Assembly: GCF_013407595.1 (NCBI RefSeq) | Contig: NZ_JABEKX010000001.1 | Span: 452,522 to 516,521, forward strand | Length of the DNA stretch: 64,000 nucleotides | From: Lacticaseibacillus absianus | Lineage (GTDB): Bacteria > Bacillota > Bacilli > Lactobacillales > Lactobacillaceae | Direction: 5' to 3' | Part shown: positions 17,452-27,332 of the stretch, piece after piece | How the letters are laid out: each line of letters opens with the position of its first letter | Numbering within the stretch: the first letter of the stretch is position 1 | Program-made: the position numbers and the translations under genes | Notes under the pieces: model-generated | What the model saw: the letters and a program-made list of their open reading frames with translations, nothing else | Told to the model about the DNA's origin: nothing | Databases searched by the model: none

Positions 17452-20400
17452 TTGAAGGCAAAAAAAAGAGTATGGTCAGTAGCGCTGCTCTGTGCGCTAC
17501 TGATCCCATATCTGGTCACGCTGTGGACCAGTTGGCCGCGACATGTTCAAGCGGTCGACACGACGCAGCAGACCCTCGTCAGCAATGACAAAGTTCAAGT
17601 CAAGACTGCTTATGAGGTGAAGGGTGATGCGATCAACTGGACCATCACTTATGCGAAAAACCTCACAGACGGCCGGACTGGCCGGCTTAAATTCAAGAGT
17701 GAGGCCACGGATCAAGTGGCGGGCAAGGATTGGCTCAAGGTCAATGACTGGGTCGTGGAGAAGGACTTCACGGCCAAGAACCAAGGCCAACTGCAAGTCA
17801 CCGTCCCGAAAACGACCCCCACAGTCCGGGTGACGGTGCAGTTGGATGAACAGGAACAAGTTGTCGCAACGGCGGAAGACACTGAAGACGATGGAGAGGC
17901 ACCCATATCAGCAACCACTGAATTGATGACCTATCCGGACCAGTTGTCAACAGCTGAAGCAGGACCACATACGCTCACTGCAGAGATCCCGGCTGACAAG
18001 CCAACGACTGAGGCCCCTAAAGTCGAGGCGGCGGCCGATGACGCGACCGACGAGAAGACGTCGGCTGCGCAACCGGTGGTGGATGTGGCAGAAGAACTTG
18101 CCAATGCAGGGGTGACACAGGCACAGATCCGCGCCCCACGGATCAGTACCGACACAGAGGAAACCGAATTGTATCCGCTCAGTGCAACAGATCCGTATGT
18201 TTATACCGATCTGGCGAGTGCGGATGGCCAATACCCGAAGCACTATTACGAGGGAGAAGCCTCAAGTAACGTCCGTAACTATGACTACTCCAAAGCTGAG
18301 GATGCCGAGGACCCCGAGGCATCCAAGGCGCGGGCGATGGCCAGATTGCCATTTATCTGGTCGGAAAAAGCTGGTGGCCAGACCTTCGCGGACGGGTTCC
18401 TTGATTACAATAGTGCAGGATTGCGTAAGTGGGCGACCGCTGATGAAACCGACCCGAACAAGTTCAACATCACGCTCGAGGCGATCGGGAACGAACACAA
18501 TCCGATGCCAGAAGTTGATATCGTGCTGGTTATGGATAAGTCGCCGAGTATGTCGGGAAGTAACAATGATCAGTTGATTGAGGCCGTGAACGCTTTTATT
18601 GATACGGTGATGGAGCGCAAGGAAAAAATCAGCGTTCGAATCGGGATGGTTGCATTCCGAGAAAATCACAATACGGTCGTCACTGAGTTCAGCGATGATG
18701 AAGAGACGCTCAGGGGCTCTGACGCGTTGAATGCTACCCCAGGTGGTGCAACTGGGATGACTTTCGGGTTAAAGTCGGCGACGGATCTATTTGCCACCTC
18801 CGCGCGTCAGGATGCGACGAAGTATCTGATCTTCTTTGGCGACGGTGGGGCCAATCGCTGGCATACGCCAACATATGGCGCGACGAAGTATCCCAATACA
18901 GGTGGCCTACTGATGCAGAATTTTGGCACGGTACCTTCGGGCGCTACTGCGATCACAGCGAGTGATGGTTACTATACGGATTATTCGAATGCTGTGAGCT
19001 CGGGCGGTGGTGCGTATGGTAATTCGGATTCGATGATCGCGACCACTGGGTACGTGCATTACTTGCGTGCTGAATATGAGGGGGGAAGTTGGACCGATCA
19101 GGGGATCACCCCATATGCTGTCGGCTACAAATTGGGTAACGAAGGGGCGGTCACCAGTTGGTACGCGGCCAACACGCTCACCAATATCGCGGGTGATCCA
19201 GATCGATATATGCAGACCGCTGACGCAGGCGAGTTGAAGGGACTGTTTGAGAAGTTGGCGGCAAAGGTGACCAAGACGGTCATGGACGCAACGATCGTCG
19301 ATCCGCTGTCTCAGTACGTCGACCTGATCGGCACTGATGTCGACAGTTTCAAAATCAGTAGCTTCAAGTTGACAGAGGATGGATATGCGGATGCGGCAAC
19401 CGCACACGTTAAGCCAGAATTTGACGCAAAAACGCAGACTTTCACGCTGAGTCAAGTTGATCTTGGCACGAACGAGGGGATCCGGATCGAGTACTCGGTG
19501 TCTCTGAAGGCGGACTACCGCAACAGTAAGTTCTATCCTGCCAACGAGGCAACCTATTTGGTCAATGGCGGCGGTGATGCTGAGAAGGAGCGTGCACACT
19601 TTGCCGTCCCATCACTGCGGGCTGCACCGGATACAGTCGACTTCACACTGACCAAAGAAATTGCTAAGACCAATATCGCCCTTGGCGGCGTGACGTTCCA
19701 GCTCGCCAGGGATAAAGACGGGCAAGATCTGGTCGGGGCACCGGTGACGTCTTCTGAAGATGAGGACGATAAGGGGACGTTGCAATTCACCGGTGTTGAA
19801 CCGGGTGATTACTGGCTACACGAAACGGACACGCCGGATGGGTTCCAAAAAATCGACCCGATCCAGATCAGTGTCAGCGCTGACGGCGCAGTGACAGGCC
19901 TTGAAGGCGACGAGCATGTGATCGAGAACGCCCTCAAGCCGATCGACCTCAAGCTGATCAAGACCGATGGTCAAGCGCCACTCGGTGGTGCGACGTTCGT
20001 CTTGCAACAAGACGGCAAGATCATCAAGACATTCGATGATGCTAACGGGGTCCAGACCCTGACAGACGTGCAACCGGGGACTTACCAGGTGGTCGAGACC
20101 GTTGGGCCAGAAGGTTATGACGTGCTCGGCGAGATCGGCACGCTTGAGATCGGTGAAGACGGCCAGGTGACGTACACGATCAAAGGGCAAGCGGCTGCGG
20201 TCACGGTCAACAAGAAGGGCGCGCGGATCAAGGTCAAGCTCCCGGAAGTTGCCAACACCCTCAAAGACTACCAGCTGCAGCTGAAGAAGATGGATCTGGA
20301 AGACAACGCACCGCTTAAAGGCGCCCAGTTTGCGCTGTACGAAGTGGACCCAAGCGCTTACCCCACGGCTGTACCGGTGGCCACGGCGACGTCAGAAGAG

Positions 20401-20781
20401 AATGGCCTAGGCGTCTTTGTCACCGAAGCGGAAACTGCATATGGACTCAAAGTCGGCCAGACCTACTACGTGAAGGAGACTCACGCGCCAGACGGTTACG
20501 ATGACCTGGCCGGAGTGATCCAGATCACCGTCACCGGCCCGACGACCGCGACGCTGAACTTCTCCGGTGAAGCGGGCATGGTCAAGCTGGGGAGCGTCGC
20601 CACGACGACCGCCGGCCTGAACACCATCAGCTTCAAGGCTTATAACCGGCCGGCGCCGGCGATCCTGCCAGTCACCGGCGGGCCTGGCCTGCAAGGCCTG
20701 ATGGCGATCGCGATGACGATCATGATGATCGCAGGTGGCGCCTGGCTATGGATGCGGCGCCCAGGAATGGAGGTGCGTTAG
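17452..20781 (+). CDS. VWA-domain tip pilin/adhesin, LPVTG-anchored
   Basis: 1109-residue secreted wall-anchored protein. The order is: basic N-terminus and signal peptide (to about residue 36); a Thr/Glu-rich linker; a von Willebrand A domain whose MIDAS motif begins at D362 (DKSPS) and runs to about residue 630; then Cna-B/SpaA-type isopeptide domains (for example TFQLARDKDG, then EGYDVLGEIGTLEIG and APDGYDDLAGVIQ), and an LPVTG signal at 1072-1076 with hydrophobic helix and Arg tail. This is the layout of SpaC-type tip adhesins, which bind mucus or matrix. It starts at TTG 17452 after AGGAAAGG. The N-terminal two-thirds is richer in A/T than neighbouring genes. First gene of the pilus operon. 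Confidence 0.88.
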   Translation: MKAKKRVWSVALLCALLIPYLVTLWTSWPRHVQAVDTTQQTLVSNDKVQVKTAYEVKGDAINWTITYAKNLTDGRTGRLKFKSEATDQVAGKDWLKVNDWVVEKDFTAKNQGQLQVTVPKTTPTVRVTVQLDEQEQVVATAEDTEDDGEAPISATTELMTYPDQLSTAEAGPHTLTAEIPADKPTTEAPKVEAAADDATDEKTSAAQPVVDVAEELANAGVTQAQIRAPRISTDTEETELYPLSATDPYVYTDLASADGQYPKHYYEGEASSNVRNYDYSKAEDAEDPEASKARAMARLPFIWSEKAGGQTFADGFLDYNSAGLRKWATADETDPNKFNITLEAIGNEHNPMPEVDIVLVMDKSPSMSGSNNDQLIEAVNAFIDTVMERKEKISVRIGMVAFRENHNTVVTEFSDDEETLRGSDALNATPGGATGMTFGLKSATDLFATSARQDATKYLIFFGDGGANRWHTPTYGATKYPNTGGLLMQNFGTVPSGATAITASDGYYTDYSNAVSSGGGAYGNSDSMIATTGYVHYLRAEYEGGSWTDQGITPYAVGYKLGNEGAVTSWYAANTLTNIAGDPDRYMQTADAGELKGLFEKLAAKVTKTVMDATIVDPLSQYVDLIGTDVDSFKISSFKLTEDGYADAATAHVKPEFDAKTQTFTLSQVDLGTNEGIRIEYSVSLKADYRNSKFYPANEATYLVNGGGDAEKERAHFAVPSLRAAPDTVDFTLTKEIAKTNIALGGVTFQLARDKDGQDLVGAPVTSSEDEDDKGTLQFTGVEPGDYWLHETDTPDGFQKIDPIQISVSADGAVTGLEGDEHVIENALKPIDLKLIKTDGQAPLGGATFVLQQDGKIIKTFDDANGVQTLTDVQPGTYQVVETVGPEGYDVLGEIGTLEIGEDGQVTYTIKGQAAAVTVNKKGARIKVKLPEVANTLKDYQLQLKKMDLEDNAPLKGAQFALYEVDPSAYPTAVPVATATSEENGLGVFVTEAETAYGLKVGQTYYVKETHAPDGYDDLAGVIQITVTGPTTATLNFSGEAGMVKLGSVATTTAGLNTISFKAYNRPAPAILPVTGGPGLQGLMAIAMTIMMIAGGAWLWMRRPGMEVR

Positions 20782-20782
20782 G

Positions 20783-22042
20783 ATGCTGAAGCGACTTTTG
20801 CTATTCTTCGCTGCGCTGGCCTGCGCGCTGCCGTTCATCGGCAACCGCCCAGCCCAAGCAGCCGACGGTGAAGTCACGATCACGCTGCACAAGCGCGTGT
20901 TCCGTGATGTGCGCGTTGACTGGGACAATTTTTACTACCAAAACGACGGGTTGGTGATCGACCCGAACAATCTGATCCCCGAAGAACAGGCGTTGCTGGA
21001 CGGCTCATACGGGCTGAACGGCGTCCACTTCCGGGTCTATGACGCCACTGATCTGTTCCAGACGGCTAAGGACAGCGGCCAGAACGCGACGGAATTCGTG
21101 GCGAAATTCAACCAGATGACGCGGCGTGAGGCGATGAAATTCGTGCAAGACGAAGGCCTGACGGAGATCGACCACGTCGTGACCCGGACGGTCGACAACG
21201 AAGACGGGATCGCGCGCGGGACCGTCCCGTCGCGTATCGACGGCAAGTCCGCGGCGTACCTGATCCTTGAAACCGAGATCGACCCGGACAAGCTGTTGAA
21301 CATCGACATCAACATGCACTCCAGCCCGATGATGATCGCCTTGCCGGTCGCGCATCCGCGCAACGAAGGCGAGATGCTGACGGACATTCACCTCTACCCG
21401 AAGAACGTTGGGTATATTCGTGATCCGTACTTCTTCAAATTCGGGAAGACCGTGGCTGGTGACGACGTGCGGCTGCAAGGTGCGATCTTCGCCTTGTTCC
21501 AGTACGACGACAACGGCAATAAGATCTACCTCAGTATGATGGAGAACGACTTGAAGAACCGCTGGGTGACCTCGACTGATCCGCTCAACGACACCGAAGT
21601 GAACAAGTTCATCTCGGACAAAGACGGGTTGGTCAACACCGGGGAGCGGTTCCTGCCGAGTGGGACCTACTACTTCGAGGAGTTACGCTCGGTGCCTGGC
21701 TACATCAACGATCTGACTGAGACGAGCGTCAAAGTCGAGATCCCGACAAGCTGGACGGACGACGACGGCAACTTCAACCCCGTACTCGTTAATGGCGAGG
21801 CCATGGACGAATGTATCTCCGGGGTCGTGCGGCCGGAGACGATCGTCAAGGGGCGCCCGCGCGTGTACAACCACCAAGACCCATCGAGCAGTAACCAAGG
21901 CAGCACCACACAAGATGATGACACAACGAGCACTGGCAACTTGCCGCAAACAGGCGCAACGATGAGTATCGCGCTGGTCGTGTTGGGGTTGCTAGTCATG
22001 ACTTTCGCCGGGACGGCAGCGCGCCGCCGCCGGCATCAATAG
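20783..22042 (+). CDS. Minor/basal pilin, LPQTG-anchored
   Basis: 419-residue secreted protein: signal peptide ending near PAQAAD, a beta-rich body with IHLYPKN (pilin-motif-like lysine) and EELRSVPGYI (E-box-like) in a Cna-B-type domain, and an LPQTG signal at 387-391 followed by a hydrophobic helix and RRRR tail. Second place in a tip-basal-backbone-sortase order matches SpaB, the basal subunit that ends pilus growth on the wall. The ATG at 20783 lies one base after the tip gene's stop and has GGAGG upstream inside it. Confidence 0.82.
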   Translation: MLKRLLLFFAALACALPFIGNRPAQAADGEVTITLHKRVFRDVRVDWDNFYYQNDGLVIDPNNLIPEEQALLDGSYGLNGVHFRVYDATDLFQTAKDSGQNATEFVAKFNQMTRREAMKFVQDEGLTEIDHVVTRTVDNEDGIARGTVPSRIDGKSAAYLILETEIDPDKLLNIDINMHSSPMMIALPVAHPRNEGEMLTDIHLYPKNVGYIRDPYFFKFGKTVAGDDVRLQGAIFALFQYDDNGNKIYLSMMENDLKNRWVTSTDPLNDTEVNKFISDKDGLVNTGERFLPSGTYYFEELRSVPGYINDLTETSVKVEIPTSWTDDDGNFNPVLVNGEAMDECISGVVRPETIVKGRPRVYNHQDPSSSNQGSTTQDDDTTSTGNLPQTGATMSIALVVLGLLVMTFAGTAARRRRHQ

Positions 22043-22052
22043 GAGGACATTG

Positions 22053-23654
22053 ATGAAAGCCACCAAACTGACACGCCTAGCACTGGCTAGCATGATGACG
22101 TGCACCATGGCACTGACGACGCTCAGCACGATGACGACGACCATAGTCGGCGCGACAGATACTGAGATCGTGCATGGGAATCAGGACAAGTTGCCGGAAA
22201 GCGTCACGATGAAGATCCACAAGATGAAGTTCCTGAAAAACTCGACGGCGGCGCAGCAGAACACTGGCCAAGTCCTGACGGGTTACAACGCCGACGCGGG
22301 ACTGGGCAATGTCGATTTTCAGAGCTACGAGATCCGCGCGCTGTACGATGCACTCTTGGCGAACAGCGGGCAAGCAGGCTGGCCAACCGTCACGAAGGAG
22401 ACCATTGCCGACTACATTTCGCTCAACTGGAACGCGTTGAAGGGTACGTACGGTGAGCTGATTGCGTCTAAAGGGATCCAGACGACGAGCAACTGGGATA
22501 CTAGCAAAGGGATCGCCACGTTCACCGGGATGGAGACCAAGACGGGAACGGGTAAGTATGCCATTTACCTGTTCGAAGAATTAGAGAGTGAAGGCAACAA
22601 GAACATGCTGCAATCCTTGCCGATCATTGCGGGGTTCCCGATCAAGAAGGGGAAGACGCATTTGGATACGGTGCATCTGTACGTCAAGAACTCAGGGATC
22701 TCCAAGGCGTTGGATAAAAAGGGCGGGATCACCGAAGACCACAAAGCGTACAACTTTGAGGTCGGTGAGATCATCAACTATACGGCAACGGCACACATTC
22801 CAGTCGACCTGAGCAAGTATACGACCCTGAAGATCCAAGATACGATGACCCACGTTGGGACGGATCTCAAAACACTGACCGTATTTGCGGGGAGCGAGGA
22901 TATCACGCAGCTACTGTTAGACGCCCAAGTGTTGACTCGGCAGAGCGACCCCGCGGGCTTTACGCTGGAGATCGATCTGACCAATTCAAAGATGAGCGAC
23001 TTGGTGAAGAAGCTGGCTGGTAAGTCGCTGTCTTTCAAGTATGAGATGGTGATCAATGACCAGGCGGCGCCATCGCAGGACTACCAGAACAAGTTCACCG
23101 TGGCGCTGGATGACCAGCTCCTGGAGACGAACGCGCCGAAGATCGAGACCGGTGGCTACAAGTTCAAGAAGGTCGACTCTGAAGACGGTGCGGCGCTCAG
23201 CGGCGCGAAATTCGTGATCAAGCGTAAACTTAACAATCGGCCGACCGAGTATGCTCAGTTCACGGCTAACGGGAGCGTCCAGGAAGACTGGGTCGTTGAA
23301 AGCGGCCTCTACACGCCGTCAGACATCGAGTGGGTCACGGACAAGAAGGACGCCACGCAGATCACCTCCGGGACCGATGGCCTGCTTCAAATCAACGGGC
23401 TGAAGTCGGGTGACTACCAGCTGGAAGAAACCGCTGCACCGAATGGCTACGTGATGATGACGGGGACCACTAAGTTCACCGTTGCGAAGGGTAAAGCGGG
23501 TGAATCCTTCATCAAGACCAAGAAGACGGAAGTCAAGAACACCCCAGAAGACGGGCTGCTCCCGATCACTGGGTCGACCGGCATCGCCGCGTTCCTGATC
23601 ATGGGGACCGCCGCGATGGGGACCGCAGTCGTGATCAAGAAGCGTCGCGCTTGA
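22053..23654 (+). CDS. Major backbone pilin, LPITG-anchored
   Basis: 533-residue secreted pilin. After the signal peptide (to about residue 36) there is VHLYVKNSG, a pilin-like motif whose lysine would be the sortase C cross-link site, then two isopeptide-type domains, the last with LEETAAPNGYVM, a clear E-box. LPITG at 503-507 precedes a hydrophobic segment and KKRRA tail. It fits SpaA, the repeated shaft subunit. The ATG at 22053 is six bases after AGGAGG; the gene follows the basal pilin by ten bases. Confidence 0.85.
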   Translation: MKATKLTRLALASMMTCTMALTTLSTMTTTIVGATDTEIVHGNQDKLPESVTMKIHKMKFLKNSTAAQQNTGQVLTGYNADAGLGNVDFQSYEIRALYDALLANSGQAGWPTVTKETIADYISLNWNALKGTYGELIASKGIQTTSNWDTSKGIATFTGMETKTGTGKYAIYLFEELESEGNKNMLQSLPIIAGFPIKKGKTHLDTVHLYVKNSGISKALDKKGGITEDHKAYNFEVGEIINYTATAHIPVDLSKYTTLKIQDTMTHVGTDLKTLTVFAGSEDITQLLLDAQVLTRQSDPAGFTLEIDLTNSKMSDLVKKLAGKSLSFKYEMVINDQAAPSQDYQNKFTVALDDQLLETNAPKIETGGYKFKKVDSEDGAALSGAKFVIKRKLNNRPTEYAQFTANGSVQEDWVVESGLYTPSDIEWVTDKKDATQITSGTDGLLQINGLKSGDYQLEETAAPNGYVMMTGTTKFTVAKGKAGESFIKTKKTEVKNTPEDGLLPITGSTGIAAFLIMGTAAMGTAVVIKKRRA

Positions 23655-23795
23655 TCTGAACGGTCGCAATAACGTGATGCGCTGACCAGCAGACTGCCAT
23701 GTGACGGCGGTCTGCTTCAGTGCATCTTGTCTCGTCGTAGCAAGCCGCGCCCAGTCGCGTGACCGTCATGCCGCATCTAGAAAGGAGCCATCCCT

Positions 23796-24629
23796 ATGGG
23801 TCGACCACGACCAGCTAAGCGCAAGCCGCGCAAAATGACCGATATCCTCGTGCTTTTGATCTTCGCTGCCGGGCTGGCCGTGTTCGCCTACCCATTCGTC
23901 GCCCAGGCAGTCAACCGGGTGACGGTCGCCATCCGCGTGCAGCGTGACGAGAAGTTGGCCGCAGAGAATGCGGCCAAGCTTGAGGCGGCGCAAGAAGCGT
24001 ACAACAAGGAGCTGGCGAAGTACGGGATGCGCCCGACAGCTGATGCGTTCACCGAGCCCGGGCAGGGGATCCAGCAGGTCCAAGCGCTGGACGACCACTT
24101 GATCGGCGCAGTGACCATCCCGAAGCTGTTCGTCAACCTGCCACTCTATGACACCGTGTCGGAGACCCTGCTGCAGGCAGGGGCGGTCGTACTGCCCGGT
24201 ACGAGCTATCCCCGCGGCGGCAAGAGCACTCACACGGTCGTCTCGGCGCACAGCGGGGTGCCGAGCAAGACGCTGTTTTCGACGCTGCACAAGCTCAAGA
24301 AGGGGCAGCTGTTCATCTTCACGGTGGGGGAGCAGAACCTCGCCTACAAGGTGGACAAGATCCAGACGATCGAGCCGGATGACACCCGCGCCTTGACGAT
24401 CACCAAGGGGGAGGACCGTGCGACGCTGATGACGTGCACGCCGATCGGGATCAACTCGCACCGCCTGCTGGTCTCCGGTCACCGCGTTCCCTACACGGCG
24501 GGCACTGCCGAGTCAGTCAAGGCAAGCCAGCAGCGTGCTTGGTGGCAAAGTGGCGGGGTGATCGCTGCTGCGGTCGCGGCGCTCGGCGTGCTCGGGTGGC
24601 TGCTGGTGCGGACCCTGCGGCGCCACTGA
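23796..24629 (+). CDS. srtC: Class C pilin sortase
   Basis: 277-residue membrane-anchored transpeptidase that links pilins. It has an N-terminal helix (about 17-36), a coiled segment, a lid region around FTEPGQG, then the beta-barrel: catalytic His at 152 (SAHSG), Cys at 214 (LMTCTPIGINSHRLLV) with the Arg a few residues on, and a C-terminal membrane helix. Two membrane segments and the TCTPxGxNxHRLLV motif define class C. It lies 141 bases after the backbone pilin and ends at a strong terminator. AAAGGAG precedes the ATG. Confidence 0.9.
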   Translation: MGRPRPAKRKPRKMTDILVLLIFAAGLAVFAYPFVAQAVNRVTVAIRVQRDEKLAAENAAKLEAAQEAYNKELAKYGMRPTADAFTEPGQGIQQVQALDDHLIGAVTIPKLFVNLPLYDTVSETLLQAGAVVLPGTSYPRGGKSTHTVVSAHSGVPSKTLFSTLHKLKKGQLFIFTVGEQNLAYKVDKIQTIEPDDTRALTITKGEDRATLMTCTPIGINSHRLLVSGHRVPYTAGTAESVKASQQRAWWQSGGVIAAAVAALGVLGWLLVRTLRRH

Positions 24630-24638
24630 AGACAGACG

Positions 24639-24695
24639 AAAGCGCTAGATCGAGGCGGCCCCGTCAAGGACGGCGATTGCACGATCTAGCGCTTT
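24639..24695. terminator. Bidirectional terminator
   Basis: AAAGCGCTAGATCG (24639-24652) pairs with 24682-24695, with T residues on both strands; it ends the pilus operon and the convergent uvrA-type gene. Confidence 0.85.
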
Positions 24696-24704
24696 TTGGT
24701 GTGT

Positions 24705-27224
24705 CTAGGCGTTGAAGCGGGCGAGGTGTTCCGCCAGGTAACGACCGGTGTGGCCCGCGCTTGCCGCCACCTCTGTTGGTGTGCCCTGGGCGACGATCTG
24801 GCCGCCGCGGCTACCGCCTTCCGGGCCAAGGTCCAGGATGTTGTCCGCGTTGGCGAGCACGTCGAGGTCGTGTTCGATCGCAAGCACGGTGCCGCCAGCG
24901 TCGATCAGGCGTTGGCAAACTTGTAGCAGGGTGCGCACGTCCAGTGGGTGCAACCCGACGCTTGGCTCATCGAAGACGAACAGCGTCCCTTTGAGCTGGC
25001 GGCCCATGTGTGCGGAAAGCTTGAGGCGCTGGGCCTCGCCTCCAGACAGCTCTGGGGTGCGCTCACCGAGGTGGAGGTAGCCCAGCCCCATGTCGTGCAG
25101 GGTCTGCAAGCTGCCCGCAATGGCCGGCTGATCGCTGAAGACCGGCAGCGCGTCGTCGACAGACAGCGCCAGCAGGTCGGCGATGTTGTCGCCGTGCCAG
25201 CGGATCTCGAGGATGGCGGGGGCGTACCGGCGGCCACCGCAGGTCGGGCAGACTTGTTGCATGTCTGGCAAGTACTGAATGTCGAGGCTGATCTGGCCTG
25301 TTCCGCCGCAGGTCGGGCACGCCCCGGCGGCGACGTTATAGCTGAAGTGGCTGGCGGTGTAGCCGCGCGCCTGGCTGGCGGGCAAGGCAGCGAACAGGAC
25401 GCGCAGCCGGTCGAGGATCTTGGTGTAGGTCGCGACCGTCGAGCGGGCGTTCTTGCCGACGGGTGCGGCATCGATCGCCACGACCCGCCGCAGGCCGCCG
25501 CGCACTAGGTCGCGGACGAACGCCGGCGCCGGGGCGGCCTTGGTCGCAGTCAAGGCCGGGACTAAGGCGTCAAAGACCAGGGTCGATTTGCCGGCGCCGG
25601 AGAAGCCGCTGACGACTGACAGCTGGTTGACCGGAAAGCGGACTGACAGCCCATGCAGGTTGAACCGGTCGGTGACGGTCAGCCCGAAAGTCTGGTCGGC
25701 GGTGACATGCGCCCGCCGTGCGGTCGGCCGCACGACGAGCTCGGCGCGGCCGCTGAGGTAAGGGCCGATCAGCGAGTCATCGGCGGCCGCCAGCGCCGCC
25801 GGGGGCCCCTGATTGATCAACTGGCCCCCGGCGGCACCGGCACTGGGGCCGATCTCCAACACCTCATCGGCGGCCTCGATGATCGCCGTATCATGATCGA
25901 CCACGATCACGGAGTTGCCCTGTGTGACCAGGCCGCGCATCACGGTCAGGAGGCCCTGCACATTGGCGGGGTGCAGGCCGATGGATGGCTCGTCGAGGAC
26001 GTACAGCACGCCGGTCGTCTGCGTGCGGAGCGTGCGGGCCAGCTGGATCCGTTGCAACTCACCGGTGGACAGGCTCGCGCCTGCGCGATCGAGGCTCAGG
26101 TAATTCAACCCGAGGTCGATCAGGGGGGTGAGGATCTGCGTCAGCTCACGGGTGAGGTCTTGCCCCAGCGCCTGCATGTCTGCGGGCAACCAGGTCAACA
26201 CGCGCGGAATGAAGGCCTGCAGGGCGGCTAGGGACATCGCGGACACTTGGGCGATGTTCTGGTCTCGAAGCAGCTGGCCGAGTAGCTCGGGGGCGAACCG
26301 GGTCCCGTGGCAGGTCGGGCAGACATCGAAGCGGTAGAAGCGCTCCAGGCGGGCGATCGCACGCTCGTTGGTCGTGGTCGCCATCGAATCGAGGACCGCG
26401 TTGAAGGCGTTCTCGTAGACCGCGTTGTCCATGTGAAACACTTTGCCGGTCTTGGCCGGGATGTTGATCGCATAGTGCTCACGGGGCCCGTGCCAGACGA
26501 ATTCCTGCTGGGCCGGTGGCAGTTGAGCGAACGGCGTGTCGATGTCGATCCCGGCGTACTGCGCCACGATCGGCATGAAGTTGCGCCCCGGGAGCCGCCA
26601 CGACGCGACCGCCCCGTCGCGGATCGTCAGCTGCGGATCTGGGATCAGCCGATCGACGGCGAGCGTCTTCGCTTGGCCGGTGCCGTCGCAGGTCGGACAC
26701 GCCCCGACGGAGTTGAAGGCGAACGACTCCGCCCCGAGCAGTGGAAACTCAACGCCGCAGACGGGGCAGGTGAGGGTCGCGTCTTTGCCGGCCGTGTCCA
26801 TCTGGTGGGCGATCGCCAGCGTCGGTGGGAGCTGGTGACCGTTGGGACAGCGCGGCGAGCCGAGGCGCGAGAACATCAACCGGAGCACGTTCAGCGCCTC
26901 GGTGGTGGTCCCGACGGTCGAGCGGATGCCGGGGACCGTTGGCCGCTGGCGTAAGGCGATCGCGCTGGGGATGTGTTCGATGTGGTCGACCGCCGCGTGG
27001 CCGACTTGGCCGAGGCGACGGCGCGTGTAGGTGGACAGCGCCGAGACATAGCGGCGCATCCCTTCGGCGTAGAGCACGCCCATGGCCAGCGAGGATTTGC
27101 CAGAGCCGCTGCGGCCGGTGATCGCGACCAGTTGGTGCAAGGGGATGTCGACGTCGAGGTGGCGCAAGTTGTTCACATGGGCACCGCGGACTTTTATTTT
27201 GGTGGGAATCGTGGCATCATTCAT
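24705..27224 (-). CDS. Short UvrA paralog (excinuclease ABC subunit A-like ATPase)
   Basis: 839-residue tandem ABC ATPase. Walker A motifs are GRSGSGKSS near the N-terminus and GFSGAGKST in the second half; signatures are LSTGELQRIQLAR and LSGGEAQRLKLS; zinc-binding CxxC pairs include CPVC, CPTC and CPTCGG. It is about 100 residues shorter than housekeeping UvrA (about 940-950), as in class II UvrA proteins, which often lack the UvrB-binding domain and are linked to resistance to DNA-binding drugs. The ATG at 27224 follows AAGGAAGG. It probably is not the sole UvrA of the cell (inference). Confidence 0.85.
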   Translation of the reverse strand: MNDATIPTKIKVRGAHVNNLRHLDVDIPLHQLVAITGRSGSGKSSLAMGVLYAEGMRRYVSALSTYTRRRLGQVGHAAVDHIEHIPSAIALRQRPTVPGIRSTVGTTTEALNVLRLMFSRLGSPRCPNGHQLPPTLAIAHQMDTAGKDATLTCPVCGVEFPLLGAESFAFNSVGACPTCDGTGQAKTLAVDRLIPDPQLTIRDGAVASWRLPGRNFMPIVAQYAGIDIDTPFAQLPPAQQEFVWHGPREHYAINIPAKTGKVFHMDNAVYENAFNAVLDSMATTTNERAIARLERFYRFDVCPTCHGTRFAPELLGQLLRDQNIAQVSAMSLAALQAFIPRVLTWLPADMQALGQDLTRELTQILTPLIDLGLNYLSLDRAGASLSTGELQRIQLARTLRTQTTGVLYVLDEPSIGLHPANVQGLLTVMRGLVTQGNSVIVVDHDTAIIEAADEVLEIGPSAGAAGGQLINQGPPAALAAADDSLIGPYLSGRAELVVRPTARRAHVTADQTFGLTVTDRFNLHGLSVRFPVNQLSVVSGFSGAGKSTLVFDALVPALTATKAAPAPAFVRDLVRGGLRRVVAIDAAPVGKNARSTVATYTKILDRLRVLFAALPASQARGYTASHFSYNVAAGACPTCGGTGQISLDIQYLPDMQQVCPTCGGRRYAPAILEIRWHGDNIADLLALSVDDALPVFSDQPAIAGSLQTLHDMGLGYLHLGERTPELSGGEAQRLKLSAHMGRQLKGTLFVFDEPSVGLHPLDVRTLLQVCQRLIDAGGTVLAIEHDLDVLANADNILDLGPEGGSRGGQIVAQGTPTEVAASAGHTGRYLAEHLARFNA

Positions 27225-27287
27225 TGAGAAGCCTTCCTTCAGTCAAGATCGATCAGACGCCCTTATGATAACACGCGGGCGCGCCAC

Positions 27288-27325
27288 GCCAAAAAAACCG
27301 CCGCCGACAAGCGGCGACGGCTAGC
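27288..27325 (-). terminator. Terminator of the marR gene
   Basis: On the minus strand GCCGC-TTGT-CGGCGGC forms a stem followed by seven T residues. Confidence 0.7.
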
Positions 27326-27332
27326 GGTGTGA

